DNA of 64,000 nt from JAFMPW01 sp041743085 (GCA_041743085.1 JBGTNL010000114.1:1-64000), one strand, 5' to 3'; shown: positions 16,873 through 26,526, counted from the stretch's first letter. The notes: a model not told the origin generated them from the sequence alone. Translations and numbers: made by a program.

Positions 16873-18978
16873 TTATCCCCCATTTACGAGAGCCTGTTGT
16901 ATGTTAGCCGGAACAGGCTGATAGGAGGAAAATACCGATTTAAATGCCGCCTTACCCTGAGTAATGGATCTCAGGTCAGTTGAAAACCCGAATAATTCAG
17001 TCTCGGGGGTAATCGATTTTAAAATCTGATAATTGCCCACACTATCGATACCCTTAATATGTGATCGCCTGGACTGCAGGTCGGTCATGACATTGCCCAC
17101 CATTTCTTCAGGTACTTTTATGGTTAGTTCGCGGGTGGGTTCCAGCAACTTCGGACTTGCATTCAGGAATGCTTCCTTAAAAGCATGTGCCCCTGCTATT
17201 TTAAATGAGATATCATTAGAATCTACAGAATGCATTTTTCCATCATATACCATAACACGTACGTCTCGTATATAAGATCCTGTCAGAGGCCCGTCTTCCA
17301 TAACTTCAAGAATCCCTTTCATGATGGAAGGCAGGTATCGCTGGTCTATAACGCCTCCTACTATGCAATTGTAAAAAATTAATTTACCTCCCCATTTCAA
17401 ATCTATCTCTTCCCTTCCTCTTATATTAAAGCCTTCAGGTTCCTCCATTCCATCCTCCCAGGGTTCAATTTTTAAATGTACCTGAGCAAATTGTCCGGCA
17501 CCCCCGGATTGTTTTTTGTGCCTGTAGCTGGCGGTTGAAGGCCTCCTTATCGTCTCCCTGAAAGCAATTTTGGGTTTTGTAAAGTCGGCTTCTATTCCAT
17601 AAACAATTTTTAGATGCCAATCTATGGTAGCCAGGTGTAATTCTCCCTGGCAACCGACAAGGAGTTCTTTCCCCTCTCTTGAGAAAGAAATTTCGACCGT
17701 AGGATCCTGCCGCTGAATGATCCTCAAGGCTTCGCTTAGTTTCTCATCGTCCTTCTTATTTACCGCTGAGACCGCTTTCCTTATTCTGGGTTCGGGATAT
17801 TGAATGGGTTTAATTGTAATTTGATGTCCCGGTTCATGCAAAGTATCGTTGGTTTCCGTGTATTTTAGTTTAAGTGTGGCCCCTATGTCACCGACCATTA
17901 ATTTGGATATGGGTTCCCGGTTTTTACCATCCATGATGAACAACTGGTTCAGGGTTTCGGTTTCTCCATTTCTGGAATTTTCAAGTTTAGTGTTGTTGGT
18001 CACTTCGCCGGAGATTACCTTAAAAAAAGTAATCTGACCTAAATTAGGTTGGTATACTGTTTTAAAAACGAACAAGGTAGTTGGAGCATTTTTTTTAATG
18101 GGAACCTCATTTCCCTGTACACTCTGTTCCGATTTCAGATCAGCGGTTGCCGGAGCCACATTGTCAATAAAACCCATAAGCCTGCCGGAACCCATATCGT
18201 TCAATGCAGACATGCAGAATACGGGAAACAGCTCGTGATTCAACATCCCGGCTTTAATACCCTTTCGCATTTCATCTTCATTCAGGGCGCCTTTTTCAAA
18301 GAATAGTTCAAGTAAGGCATCGTCGTTTACGGCAGCTTTTTCTATTAACTCATCGTGCAATTTTTTGGCCATGCCCATCTGATCTTCAGGGATTTCCAGT
18401 TTTTCGGGTTTCCCTCCTTCAGGCCCGAACTTATACACTTTCATTTTTAGGACGTCAACAATGCACTGGGCTCCATCAATCAAAATTGGATACTGAATTT
18501 TAACGGCATTATTCCCCACAAGACTCTTGATGCTCTCATAACTTTCGTCATATTTAGCATTGGGGTGGTCTATTTGATTGATGACAAAAAGCGTTGGTTT
18601 GTTATACTTATCGATGTAGTTCCAGATAATTTCGGTTCCTACTTCAACTCCCTGCTGCCCGTTTAGAACGGTGACTATGGTATCCGCGACGCGGATGGAA
18701 GAAATAATCTCGCCAATAAAATCATCTAAACCCGGGGTGTCAAGAATATTGATCTTGTAATTACGCCATTCCGTATGAAGGGGCGTAGCGAATACGGAAG
18801 CTGCTCTTTCATACTCAATCTGGTGATAATCGGAAACTGTGTTATGGGTTTCAACTGCCCCTCTTCTGTTTATTAATCCCGCTTCAAACAGCATCGTCTC
18901 CGATAAGGTAGTTTTACCACTGTTATGTGCACCTACAAAAACTACATTCTTAATGTGCTTGTCATCATATATTTTCAT
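16873..18978 (-). CDS. elongation factor G paralogue, EF-G2 type, with altered GTPase motifs
   Basis: The 701-residue protein has all EF-G domains. The P-loop is GAHNSGKTT (16-24). The G3 motif is DTPGL (80-84), where EF-G has DTPGH, so the catalytic His is Leu84. The switch I block that is normally RGITI reads RAASV (58-62). The G4 motif is NQID (134-137) rather than NKxD. Domain IV carries the loop FYNCIVGGVIDQRYL and the C-terminus is complete. It resembles EF-G2 of Bacteroides thetaiotaomicron, reported to promote translocation without GTP hydrolysis. It stands alone, away from the str operon, and a CAGGAG ribosome site precedes the ATG. Confidence 0.85.
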   Translation of the reverse strand: MKIYDDKHIKNVVFVGAHNSGKTTLSETMLFEAGLINRRGAVETHNTVSDYHQIEYERAASVFATPLHTEWRNYKINILDTPGLDDFIGEIISSIRVADTIVTVLNGQQGVEVGTEIIWNYIDKYNKPTLFVINQIDHPNAKYDESYESIKSLVGNNAVKIQYPILIDGAQCIVDVLKMKVYKFGPEGGKPEKLEIPEDQMGMAKKLHDELIEKAAVNDDALLELFFEKGALNEDEMRKGIKAGMLNHELFPVFCMSALNDMGSGRLMGFIDNVAPATADLKSEQSVQGNEVPIKKNAPTTLFVFKTVYQPNLGQITFFKVISGEVTNNTKLENSRNGETETLNQLFIMDGKNREPISKLMVGDIGATLKLKYTETNDTLHEPGHQITIKPIQYPEPRIRKAVSAVNKKDDEKLSEALRIIQRQDPTVEISFSREGKELLVGCQGELHLATIDWHLKIVYGIEADFTKPKIAFRETIRRPSTASYRHKKQSGGAGQFAQVHLKIEPWEDGMEEPEGFNIRGREEIDLKWGGKLIFYNCIVGGVIDQRYLPSIMKGILEVMEDGPLTGSYIRDVRVMVYDGKMHSVDSNDISFKIAGAHAFKEAFLNASPKLLEPTRELTIKVPEEMVGNVMTDLQSRRSHIKGIDSVGNYQILKSITPETELFGFSTDLRSITQGKAAFKSVFSSYQPVPANIQQALVNGG

Positions 18979-19085
18979 CTCCTGAGATTTTTATTTCCTT
19001 TTAAAAATAACAATTTAATGATTAAAAAACTCATAAAAGATCCCTATGTTAGTGTGTGATAAGAAGAAGATTGATGGCCTTGCCG

Positions 19086-19150
19086 TTAATCGAAAAGAAT
19101 TCCTCGCAGCTTGCTGCGGAAATGTCATTCCCGCAAAAGCGGGAATCTAA
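19086..19150 (+). repeat. intergenic hairpin repeat (shared block plus ATTCCCGC hairpin)
   Basis: The first 30 bases (19086-19115) recur in inverted orientation at 27135-27164 with one mismatch. Next come a CGCAGC/GCTGCG hairpin and a perfect hairpin ATTCCCGC-AAAA-GCGGGAAT (19127-19146), itself nested between TGTC and GACA words. The unit lies downstream of no gene: it is between the start of the EF-G2 gene and the end of the cold-shock gene. Confidence 0.7.
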
Positions 19151-19260
19151 ATGACAGAATTTCGTTTTTGGCCGCAGTAGCGAAGATTGAACTGCTCCTA
19201 CATATTGGCGCGTTCTAAGGGAAATCACAAAAAGGTGGTATTGTACTCAGGTATTGATGG

Positions 19261-19716
19261 TTAAATTTTTTTAACACGGACGGCATTCATTCCTTTCATC
19301 CCTTTTTCAAGTTCAAAGGACACCTCATCATTTTCGTTTATCTCATCGATCAGGCCACTGACATGGGTGAAGTATTTCTCCTGATTTTCTGAATCTATAA
19401 TAAAGCCAAATCCCTTTGAGAAGTCGAAGAAGGAGACCTTTCCATTCCTGACGGGATCAAATTTATCTTCGTCACTTTCCTCTTTCTTTGGAATGCCAAT
19501 AACAATATTTTCGGCTTCAATCTTTATTTTTTTTGAGGGATCCGGCGGGGTGTCCGTCAGGTGGCCGTTGTGATCCACGTACGCAAACTGGATACCGCCG
19601 CCGCTTTCTTTAGCCGCCAGTTTTCGAGCTTCTTTTTTCTTTTGTTTGTCCTCCCGTTTTTTTAAGCGTTTTTTTTCTTTCTCACTTTTACTGTATGTCT
19701 GCTGTGATCTTCCCAT
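19261..19716 (-). CDS. cold-shock-domain protein with basic N-terminal extension
   Basis: The 151-residue protein ends in a cold-shock OB fold (about 88-151). Its RNP-like motifs are KGFGFI and KYFTHVS, and it ends in GMNAVRVKKI. The first 45 residues are very rich in Lys, Arg and Glu and probably form a charged helix. Such extended CSD proteins are widespread in Flavobacteriia and are thought to bind single-stranded RNA or DNA. The gene is monocistronic. Confidence 0.88.
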   Translation of the reverse strand: MGRSQQTYSKSEKEKKRLKKREDKQKKKEARKLAAKESGGGIQFAYVDHNGHLTDTPPDPSKKIKIEAENIVIGIPKKEESDEDKFDPVRNGKVSFFDFSKGFGFIIDSENQEKYFTHVSGLIDEINENDEVSFELEKGMKGMNAVRVKKI

Positions 19717-20418
19717 GCATTTGTTTTAATTTATATTCAAGGTTAAGTTTATGGGGAAGTAGAAACCTTAAGTACTTTTTAGGAAAATAGCAACTAAGTA
19801 ATTTACTAAATGAAATATCCGGATGGATAGTGATTGCCGGTTAATAAGCATCCTCTAAACTTGTGTAAAGATAAGAATTAGATTGGATTTAGCCGCAGGG
19901 GGAGGAAACTATGTTAAATTTTTAACCCCGTACAATAATAAAATGTTCCTGACGATAAGATAGTGTAGTCCATGCGAATAATAATTCAACATTTGTAAGA
20001 AAATGATTCTTAAACATCTAAAATTCAAAATGATACGTAAGTATCCTTGCGATATCGTAAGTTACGTTAATTAACACCCTTAAAAAATACTGCTTTATGG
20101 TTCCCCCCACCCCACAATCGCCCCGGACTGCTGATCGTTGTCCGTATTTATCCAAAACACATCCAACCAGTGACGCACTGGACAGACTACTGCTGCCGTT
20201 CTCTAAATTCATCGCGTCTTTTCCAAACAAATTTTTGCACTCAGGACATTTTTCTTTTATACCTATCAGGGATAGTATCAGGAAATAAGGGGAATGCGTT
20301 AACAATTCCTCTTTTCCATTTTCTTTCTGTGAAGGGGCATGCCATGTCCTGAGATCAGCTTATTAAAATCTTATTATGAATGAATGTGTAATTAAATTTT
20401 AAATCTAAAAATTCCCCA
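19717..20418. other. intergenic region, no gene seen
   Basis: This 702-base gap lies between divergent genes. Short frames at 20018-20305 and 20097-20352 overlap each other on opposite strands and have no family resemblance. The 60 bases before the gene at 20419 are AT-rich, without a clear TAnnTTTG box. Confidence 0.45.
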
Positions 20419-23139
20419 ATGAAAACAATTTTAAAAACTGTATTGCTATGTTTTTTTACCTCTTCTTTATTCAGTCAATCCAATTGTACCCCAATACCGG
20501 AAGTCAATTTTCCGGGTGGAAGGGTTATTCTGAGTTTTGACGGTAATGTACATGACGACGATGATATCGTCGCCTTGCCCTATGCCACAGGCCTCTGGTG
20601 GGCGGCAGGATTGAAAGATAAAGTGGTGCAAGTAGAATACAACAACCATGTTTGCCTTTTTAGCAGCAACGAATCTGACGGGTCCGGAGCGGGTTCCGGG
20701 GACGATTCTCAAAATATGAGAAACAGCGCTGCGGGAGCCATTTCCAGATTTGGCTATAATCAGAACATTTTCTATGATTATGAAACAAATGGAAACGGAT
20801 CTACCAATAAAATGGCAAGTGAAATAGAAAAATCAACGTCCTCAAACCCCTTGTGGATCATAGCTGGAGGCCCCATGGAAACGGTATGGAGAGGCCTGGA
20901 AAGAGCTACAAAAGGGCATGGTAATGTGACCATTATTTCCCATTCTGCATGGAACGAGGACCATTTGCATTGCAGCAGTGCAAACAACTGGAATTCCCTT
21001 AAAAATAAATATCAAAGCAAGGGCGTCTTTTTCGTCGGAAACTGTAATAGCGGAAACTGTGGTGGAACAGGCAACCTTAATGACCAGAATGGTGGCTTTA
21101 GCTCTGCTGTAAGCAACTGGGTCTGGATGCAGAACAGCAGTAAAGAGTACAACCGATGGATTTTTGGCCGTAATCCTTTTGGGTCTTCAAAATTTGATCC
21201 TTCGGATGCCGGGATGTCCTATTTTTTGATCAGCGGAGGCCCATTTAACGGAGGGAAGAAAACCGCCAATCACGACGATGCGCGCAAGCTTATGGAGAAT
21301 CCTTGTCAGGACAACGGCACGCAAACACAAAACACCCCGCCTACCCTTTCAATTACCGCTCCAACGGCAAATGCCACTTTTACTTCGGGAAGCAGCGTTA
21401 CCGTGAATCTGACGGCCACGGATAGCGACGGGTTTATCAACAAACACGATGTTTATGTAAACGGCACCCTGGTGGATTCGGACGGCACGAGTTATTCACC
21501 ACATGTGATAACCGATATTGCCGCGGGTACTTATTCCATAAAGGCAACGGTTACGGATAACGACGGGGCAACAAGTTCCAAAACGCTTACCATTACGGCC
21601 GCGAACACTCCAAATGCTCCGAGTAACGATTCCCCTACCCTTTCCATCACTTCACCCAATGACGGTCAGGTTTTGGATGCGGGCAGTACTGTTAAAGTAA
21701 ACCTTCAGGCCAGTGATCCCGACGGAACTATCAGCAAGCATCAGGTCTATGTAAATAATGAAATGGTGGATAGCGATGGGAGCAATTATACGCCGCATGA
21801 AATGAATAACATTACTGCCGGCACTTATACTATTAAGGCCGTGGTTACGGATAACGAAGGGAACACTACGACAGAAACGGTTACGATTTCGGCAGAATCG
21901 GGTGCCCCACCAAGTACGGATAACCCCCCGACAACCCCGACAACCCCGACAACGCCGACAACACCAACATCACCCAACAACGGAAGCGCTCCGACGCTTT
22001 CATTCATTTCTCCGGCAAACAATCAGGTATTTGAGACGGGAAGTGACGTTTCGGTTTCAGTATCCGCAAATGATCCTGACGGCAGTATAGTTGAGCACAA
22101 AATATTTGTAGACGGGATACTTGTGGATACGGACGAATCCGGATTTACGCCTCATATGATCAGCGATATCGCATCTGGCAATTATACCATCAAAGCTACC
22201 GTAACAAATAGTAGTGGTGAAAGTACGAGCGAATCTGTCACCATTACGGTCCAGGCCGATGGGTCTTCGAACGAGACCGCCCCGACGCTGGTATTTAGCT
22301 CTCCGGCTAATTACGAAGAGGTGGCAAGCGGCAGTGATATTTCGATCTCCCTGTCTGCCAGTGACCCTAACGGTGTTGTAGTGGAACATAAAATATATGT
22401 AAACGGGAAACTTGTGGATACGGACGGATCAGAGTTTACACCTCATATTGTCAGTGATATCGAAGCTGGCGCCCATGTCATCAAGGCGACAGTAACCGAT
22501 AATGATGGTGAAACCGCAAGTGAAACCATCACCATAACCAGTTCTTCAAACGCAGCTCCAACCGTGGCAATCCTGGCGCCGACAAAGAATCAGAACTTTG
22601 CTGTGGGTTCTTCGGTATCCGTAGAATTATCTGCTTCAGATAGTGATGGCAGTGTGGTGGAGTATTTAATTTATGTGAACAATACGCTGGCGGACACGGA
22701 TGGCTCCAATTTCACTCAACATGTAATACCCAATATCAAGGCGGGTACCTACACCATTAAGGCGGTGGTAACCGATGATGAAGGCGCCACAGCTACTCAG
22801 ACCACTTCCTTTACAGTTAACGGCAGTACCCAGAAACAAGCTGCGTCCTCCGGGGACGCGGCGACAAATGGACCTGATGTCAAGGAAGACAGTCCGGTGG
22901 CCAACCTGGATTCCGTAGAATTGCCTTTTCTTAAAATTGCCCGTAATCCGGTTAAGGATAGCCAATTACGAATTGCGCAAAAAGGGAATAATTTTATGCA
23001 GATCATGAACTTATCGGGCCTTGTCGTAAAGCAGGCAGTGATTGATAAAGAAGAAATGCAGGTGGATATTTCAGGATTAGCGCCGGGCATTTACATTTTA
23101 AAGTCAGATAAAACAAGTAAGAAATTTATAGTTGAATAA
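20419..23139 (+). CDS. secreted nucleoside-hydrolase-like protein with five Ig-like repeats and a T9SS sorting domain
   Basis: The 906-residue product has a signal peptide (about 1-20) and an N-terminal domain (22-300) very similar to that of the protein at 545-2644, including DGNVHDDDDI and AGGPMETVWRG. Instead of lectin modules it has five Ig-like/cadherin-like repeats of about 90 residues starting near 306, 404, 523, 620 and 712. Each has the pattern S.TS.P....V..GS.V.V.L.A.D.DG. A Pro/Thr linker of repeated TPT units (about 503-517) sits between repeats 2 and 3. The C-terminus (about 837-906) is a type A T9SS sorting domain (NPVKDSQLRI...APGIYILKS). The shared catalytic-like domain suggests the same substrate presented on different scaffolds. 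Confidence 0.82.
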   Translation: MKTILKTVLLCFFTSSLFSQSNCTPIPEVNFPGGRVILSFDGNVHDDDDIVALPYATGLWWAAGLKDKVVQVEYNNHVCLFSSNESDGSGAGSGDDSQNMRNSAAGAISRFGYNQNIFYDYETNGNGSTNKMASEIEKSTSSNPLWIIAGGPMETVWRGLERATKGHGNVTIISHSAWNEDHLHCSSANNWNSLKNKYQSKGVFFVGNCNSGNCGGTGNLNDQNGGFSSAVSNWVWMQNSSKEYNRWIFGRNPFGSSKFDPSDAGMSYFLISGGPFNGGKKTANHDDARKLMENPCQDNGTQTQNTPPTLSITAPTANATFTSGSSVTVNLTATDSDGFINKHDVYVNGTLVDSDGTSYSPHVITDIAAGTYSIKATVTDNDGATSSKTLTITAANTPNAPSNDSPTLSITSPNDGQVLDAGSTVKVNLQASDPDGTISKHQVYVNNEMVDSDGSNYTPHEMNNITAGTYTIKAVVTDNEGNTTTETVTISAESGAPPSTDNPPTTPTTPTTPTTPTSPNNGSAPTLSFISPANNQVFETGSDVSVSVSANDPDGSIVEHKIFVDGILVDTDESGFTPHMISDIASGNYTIKATVTNSSGESTSESVTITVQADGSSNETAPTLVFSSPANYEEVASGSDISISLSASDPNGVVVEHKIYVNGKLVDTDGSEFTPHIVSDIEAGAHVIKATVTDNDGETASETITITSSSNAAPTVAILAPTKNQNFAVGSSVSVELSASDSDGSVVEYLIYVNNTLADTDGSNFTQHVIPNIKAGTYTIKAVVTDDEGATATQTTSFTVNGSTQKQAASSGDAATNGPDVKEDSPVANLDSVELPFLKIARNPVKDSQLRIAQKGNNFMQIMNLSGLVVKQAVIDKEEMQVDISGLAPGIYILKSDKTSKKFIVE

Positions 23140-23146
23140 TTTTTTG

Positions 23147-23177
23147 GAAGGAGCGATTCACTTGAAATCGCTCCTTC
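23147..23177 (+). terminator. transcription terminator hairpin after the Ig-repeat protein
   Basis: A perfect 12-bp stem, GAAGGAGCGATT (23147-23158) paired with AATCGCTCCTTC (23166-23177), has a 7-base loop and lies 8 bases after the stop codon. The following sequence is T-rich (TATATTT) but not a pure T-run, so termination strength is uncertain. Confidence 0.7.
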
Positions 23178-23295
23178 TATATTTAAATTCTATGTTGTTG
23201 GTAGCAGGTTCTAATTGCCGCCGAAATTCAGAATTATAACGCCTGGTTCGTTCTTTAAAAATTTCCTATCTTATAGAGTCGGAAAATTATAAAGT

Positions 23296-23901
23296 ATGCT
23301 CAGGATCCTCATTTTTACTTTCCTCATAGTTGTTTTAAAAGGATATGGCCAGGATCGGCCTGTTAAAATAGTAACGGAAGAACTGCCAAACAGACTTGCT
23401 TTTTACGCTGTTAATGAGAACGAAAAAGATCTGGACGTACTCCTGGAACTCAAAGGCACCAATTTCAGACAAAGCAGGGCAAAACCCCGATTCATAAGGG
23501 TTCCGGCCAGCTCGAAAGTGCTTATGAAGACCGTTGTTCTCATGCGTGGCAAACAACCGGTCTATACGTACAACCTGGTAGTTAATGATAGCCTCTCCGG
23601 AAGATCTCTTCAAAAAGAATATGAAGCAATAAAGATTAAACCCAGAAAAACCATTACGGTCTACATCCCGGAAAATTGTCAAAACTGTGATGGCCTTTTG
23701 AATCTTCTTGCGAATGGAAAGTATCTTTTTACGACCCATAAACTCGTTGAACGACCTAAAATAAAGGATCAATTGAATCGTTCTTTTGCAGATAGAATAT
23801 CGCTTGATTCTTTGAGAACCCCGATAGTGAATTTAGGGGGAAAATTATTTACCAGAATAGCAACTTATGAACAATTATTGGCTGAACTTAATAAGGATTG
23901 A
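23296..23901 (+). CDS. exported glutaredoxin-like thiol protein
   Basis: The 201-residue protein has an N-terminal signal sequence (about 1-18). Residues 20-115 form a beta-rich region I cannot name. The C-terminal part (about 120-201) looks like a glutaredoxin/thioredoxin fold: ITVYIPENCQNCDGL with Cys128 and Cys131, then the cis-proline segment RTPIVNLGG (Pro176), then an ATYEQLLAEL helix. The CxxC suggests disulphide exchange in the periplasm. The fold assignment rests on the CxxC-cisPro spacing. It may be co-regulated with the preceding secreted protein, but a terminator hairpin lies between them. Confidence 0.65.
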   Translation: MLRILIFTFLIVVLKGYGQDRPVKIVTEELPNRLAFYAVNENEKDLDVLLELKGTNFRQSRAKPRFIRVPASSKVLMKTVVLMRGKQPVYTYNLVVNDSLSGRSLQKEYEAIKIKPRKTITVYIPENCQNCDGLLNLLANGKYLFTTHKLVERPKIKDQLNRSFADRISLDSLRTPIVNLGGKLFTRIATYEQLLAELNKD

Positions 23902-23942
23902 CCCTTATTGAAGTTTATATGGGCTCTCGGAGATAGTTCGGA

Positions 23943-24245
23943 TTCATTGGTCTCAATCGTTAGTTGAAACCCTGCCTGCCGCCTTTAGGCAGGGTATGCA
24001 CTTTAGTGCAAGACTTCTCCCCGACGGTTCGGGGCTAAAAACTTTTTTCGAATAGGTCAATAGATATTGGTTAACCGTTAATGGTATGATATCAACTATT
24101 AACGATTAACATTTAACCAAAGCCTGCCCGTGCCCCGCCAGAACGACTTGTCGGGCTGGCGTTCAGGCGGGCAATTTCATTGCGTATCCAAACCTCCGCC
24201 ATAGGACGGACAGGCATGGATTTTCAATCCATAGGAGTGGTTTAG
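23943..24245 (+). repeat. dispersed composite repeat, copy 2 (longer variant)
   Basis: It has the same two ends as the copy at 10818-11077: TTCATTGGTCTCAATCG at the left, then CCTGCC...GGCAGG and TGCACTTTAGTGCA hairpins, and CCTCCGCCATAGGACGGACA...GAGTGGTTTAG at the right. The middle differs. It has a CCCCGACGGTTCGGGG hairpin, a TTAACCGTTAATGG...CCATTAACG-type AT region, and a GCCTGCCCG...CGGGCAGGC-like inverted block. It fills nearly all of the 408-base gap between convergent genes. Confidence 0.85.
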
Positions 24246-24309
24246 TTGTAGGAGAGGCGCCTCGTTTATTAATCACGGCCGCGCAGGGATCCGAGCTATT
24301 TTAAGCGCC

Positions 24310-25764
24310 TTACTTAAAATTCAACTTCAAAAACGCCTTCCCGTTAAGCGACATAATACGGGCTATAATCTCATCGGGCTCAATGACATTCTCGGCCATA
24401 GAAAGGTTATGATTCTTCATATAGTTATAGGCATGCCGTTCCAGAAAGTCTGCTAAAAATGGCAGTTCCTCGGCTGTCCAAAATCCATTAAGGGCATCAA
24501 TAATACCATCAAAATCTGTCCCCAGGGCCATACAATCCCAGGCAAATAGCCCCGCATTGTCTAAAATTTCGACCAGGTGCTGTATTTGGTTCCAAAGCAA
24601 TTCTGAACGATAGTGCATAATTTTACTGCGCTTTAGCGAATGCTTTGTATTTTTAAGGGTTTGTAAACTGGCAATTCTGCGTTCATCTAACTGTAATCCA
24701 ATAATGCCTCTGCTTTTGGCAATCCGGATAAGCTCATCATCAAAAAAATTGATATCTACCGGATTAAGTTTGGGTGCTACCGCAGAATTTCCCTGTATTC
24801 TGTTTGTCGAAGATTTAAGACCGTTACAGGCGCCGTGGCTCACAATGATGGGAATATTTTTAAATTCCGGCTGCGCGGAATCCAATAGTGCATAATATTC
24901 GTTTCTGGCCGTAGTGCTCATGTGTTTAATATCCGGAAGAATGCGCTTTCCTTCGCTATTGTCTAAAAGTTGCTTCAAAACCTTCAGGCCCAGAGGGGTG
25001 AAACCACTATTAAGTCCTTCGCTCTGATCGGTTTTCTTCTTTACAATACCGCTTATGCTCTCCGCATGGCCGCAGATATGATTCCAAAAATGATGGGCAA
25101 GGGTAATAAAAAAGGGACGTTGAGGCCAGTTTTTTATTTTTTCGAGATTGTCCATAACCTGCGTCTCATCCGGTGTCACTTTTAACCCTGTATTGAGAGC
25201 GTGAAGCCCCTCAACGGTTAAAATAACGCAAATGGTCCGTATTTTTTTATTTTCCGCATCTTCTATCTTTATAGCTTCTATTTGCTGATAGCTGTTTACC
25301 AGTCTGTATCGGAAAAGACCTTCGGGTAGACTGATTATCTTCCCGTCGAGCTGGCGATAAAAGTCGTACAGCATTTCCAGATCTTTAAAATAATCTGTTA
25401 TCCCCTGTATAAAATCAATCCTTTTATCCCCCATACCCAAAGCAAAATTGGCAAGAAGATCTGCAATAAGTTCATTACTGATTTTATTGCGAACAAACCA
25501 TTTTTCAAAAGGATAGAGCGATACACATACAATGCTGACCCCTCCATACGCCAAACTGGTAAAACTGGCTTGCCTGAACTTAGTGAAGCCTCCGACAAAA
25601 TTTAAAAGCTTATCAAAGAGCGAAGGAGGATCGAACTTCCAAATACTTCTTAAAGAACTTCGATGGGGATGGTTAATGCCTACCGGAGTATAATTAAAAC
25701 TTTTCCCATAGGGTTTCATGGAGGGATGGCAGTGAAAATCTACATATTCGTTGTTGAAATGCAT
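24310..25764 (-). CDS. peptidase M19 (membrane dipeptidase)-like amidohydrolase
   Basis: The 484-residue protein starts with the metal-binding DFHCHPS motif (His11, His13). Later come the family blocks VEGLHAL, an HFWNH segment, DIKHMS, VSHGAC, QLDERR and the closing ALGTDFDGIIDA. This matches renal dipeptidase-type zinc enzymes, although it is about 100 residues longer than usual and has extra sequence between residues 20 and 170. There is no signal peptide, so it is probably cytoplasmic. It likely hydrolyses a dipeptide or related amide. Confidence 0.8.
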   Translation of the reverse strand: MHFNNEYVDFHCHPSMKPYGKSFNYTPVGINHPHRSSLRSIWKFDPPSLFDKLLNFVGGFTKFRQASFTSLAYGGVSIVCVSLYPFEKWFVRNKISNELIADLLANFALGMGDKRIDFIQGITDYFKDLEMLYDFYRQLDGKIISLPEGLFRYRLVNSYQQIEAIKIEDAENKKIRTICVILTVEGLHALNTGLKVTPDETQVMDNLEKIKNWPQRPFFITLAHHFWNHICGHAESISGIVKKKTDQSEGLNSGFTPLGLKVLKQLLDNSEGKRILPDIKHMSTTARNEYYALLDSAQPEFKNIPIIVSHGACNGLKSSTNRIQGNSAVAPKLNPVDINFFDDELIRIAKSRGIIGLQLDERRIASLQTLKNTKHSLKRSKIMHYRSELLWNQIQHLVEILDNAGLFAWDCMALGTDFDGIIDALNGFWTAEELPFLADFLERHAYNYMKNHNLSMAENVIEPDEIIARIMSLNGKAFLKLNFK

Positions 25765-26409
25765 GGCTTAGTTATTTTTTTAATAGCCGATGGCCCATGT
25801 AGTAATCGGGATTCAGGTAAATTCAGTCGAGAGATTCCTCAATATGGAAAGTACTATTTTTCTATAAATTCCGAGTCAATCTTGTGTGGGCTGCATGGTT
25901 TTCTGTATGATTGGTAAAGCATAAAATACAATTAGCGTTCTTTTCTGGCAACCTGTAACTCTATAAGGCATCTCAGGTGGACAAAAAGGGAAATTTTACT
26001 CAGAGATAATAGCCTCTGACGAATCCGTACCTGAAGAAAATTCGCATTTATATTTAGGGCATCTCTAATAACCCTACTTTGGTTGCCAACTTGTTCTTTT
26101 TCCCAGCTACTTCGTTACCAAAATACTTATTTAGCCCTGCTAAACTCCACTTTTGGTGCCATGTATCTTAAAAAAAATTCCGACGTTATCATTCCAGATA
26201 TTAGAGGTGCCCTTTAGTAAATAAAATTTAACATATTTTGCATGAAACACATAAAATATTGAAATACAGAATATTATAAGTATTCCTACCCCTGTGACCA
26301 TAGCTATAAATGTTAAAATTTGCTTAAAATAGTACCTTTTATAGCATAGTACTGTAACAAATGAAATAGTCTGTCGTCTATTTAGTGTAAGTCGTTTAAA
26401 TCAACAGTT
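25765..26409. other. long AT-rich intergenic region with a MITE-like element
   Basis: This 645-base gap separates divergent genes. It contains the putative small inverted-repeat element at 26056-26213. The 190 bases after that are strongly AT-rich and should hold the promoter for the small-protein cluster; TACCTTTT near 26333 resembles a -7 box but is not exact. Confidence 0.45.
26056..26213. mobile_element. MITE-like element with 15-bp terminal inverted repeats
   Basis: AGGGCATCTCTAATA at 26056-26070 is matched by TATTAGAGGTGCCCT at 26199-26213, whose complement differs at one base. The 158-bp interior has no open frame of note. Non-autonomous elements derived from DDE transposons look like this. 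No clear target-site duplication was found, and no second copy is in the window. Confidence 0.45.
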
Positions 26410-26526
26410 ATGAAAGCCACAACAAGCGCCAAAAATAATTTGAAGCATTATCTGGTAATAGGATTCGGCTGGAATAATTTAAAAGGCTACAACAAGCAAA
26501 AAACAACACAATCTATTAACAATTAA
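26410..26526 (+). CDS. small protein of 38 residues, first of a three-gene cluster
   Basis: An ATG frame of 38 codons encodes a Lys/Asn-rich peptide that begins MKATTSAKNNLK and has a hydrophobic centre, YLVIGFGW. It ends 12 bases before the next small gene. Its 3' end overlaps the AT-rich leader (TCTATTAAC..TTAAAA) that recurs before the third gene. It shows little similarity to the two peptides downstream apart from basic composition, so it could be a diverged member or simply leader sequence. No family is recognised. Confidence 0.45.
   Translation: MKATTSAKNNLKHYLVIGFGWNNLKGYNKQKTTQSINN

Noticed and set aside
21928..21970. Short tandem repeat that could look like a CRISPR or minisatellite
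   Set aside because: It is an in-frame Thr-Pro linker between Ig-like repeats inside the gene at 20419-23139, so it is coding low complexity.
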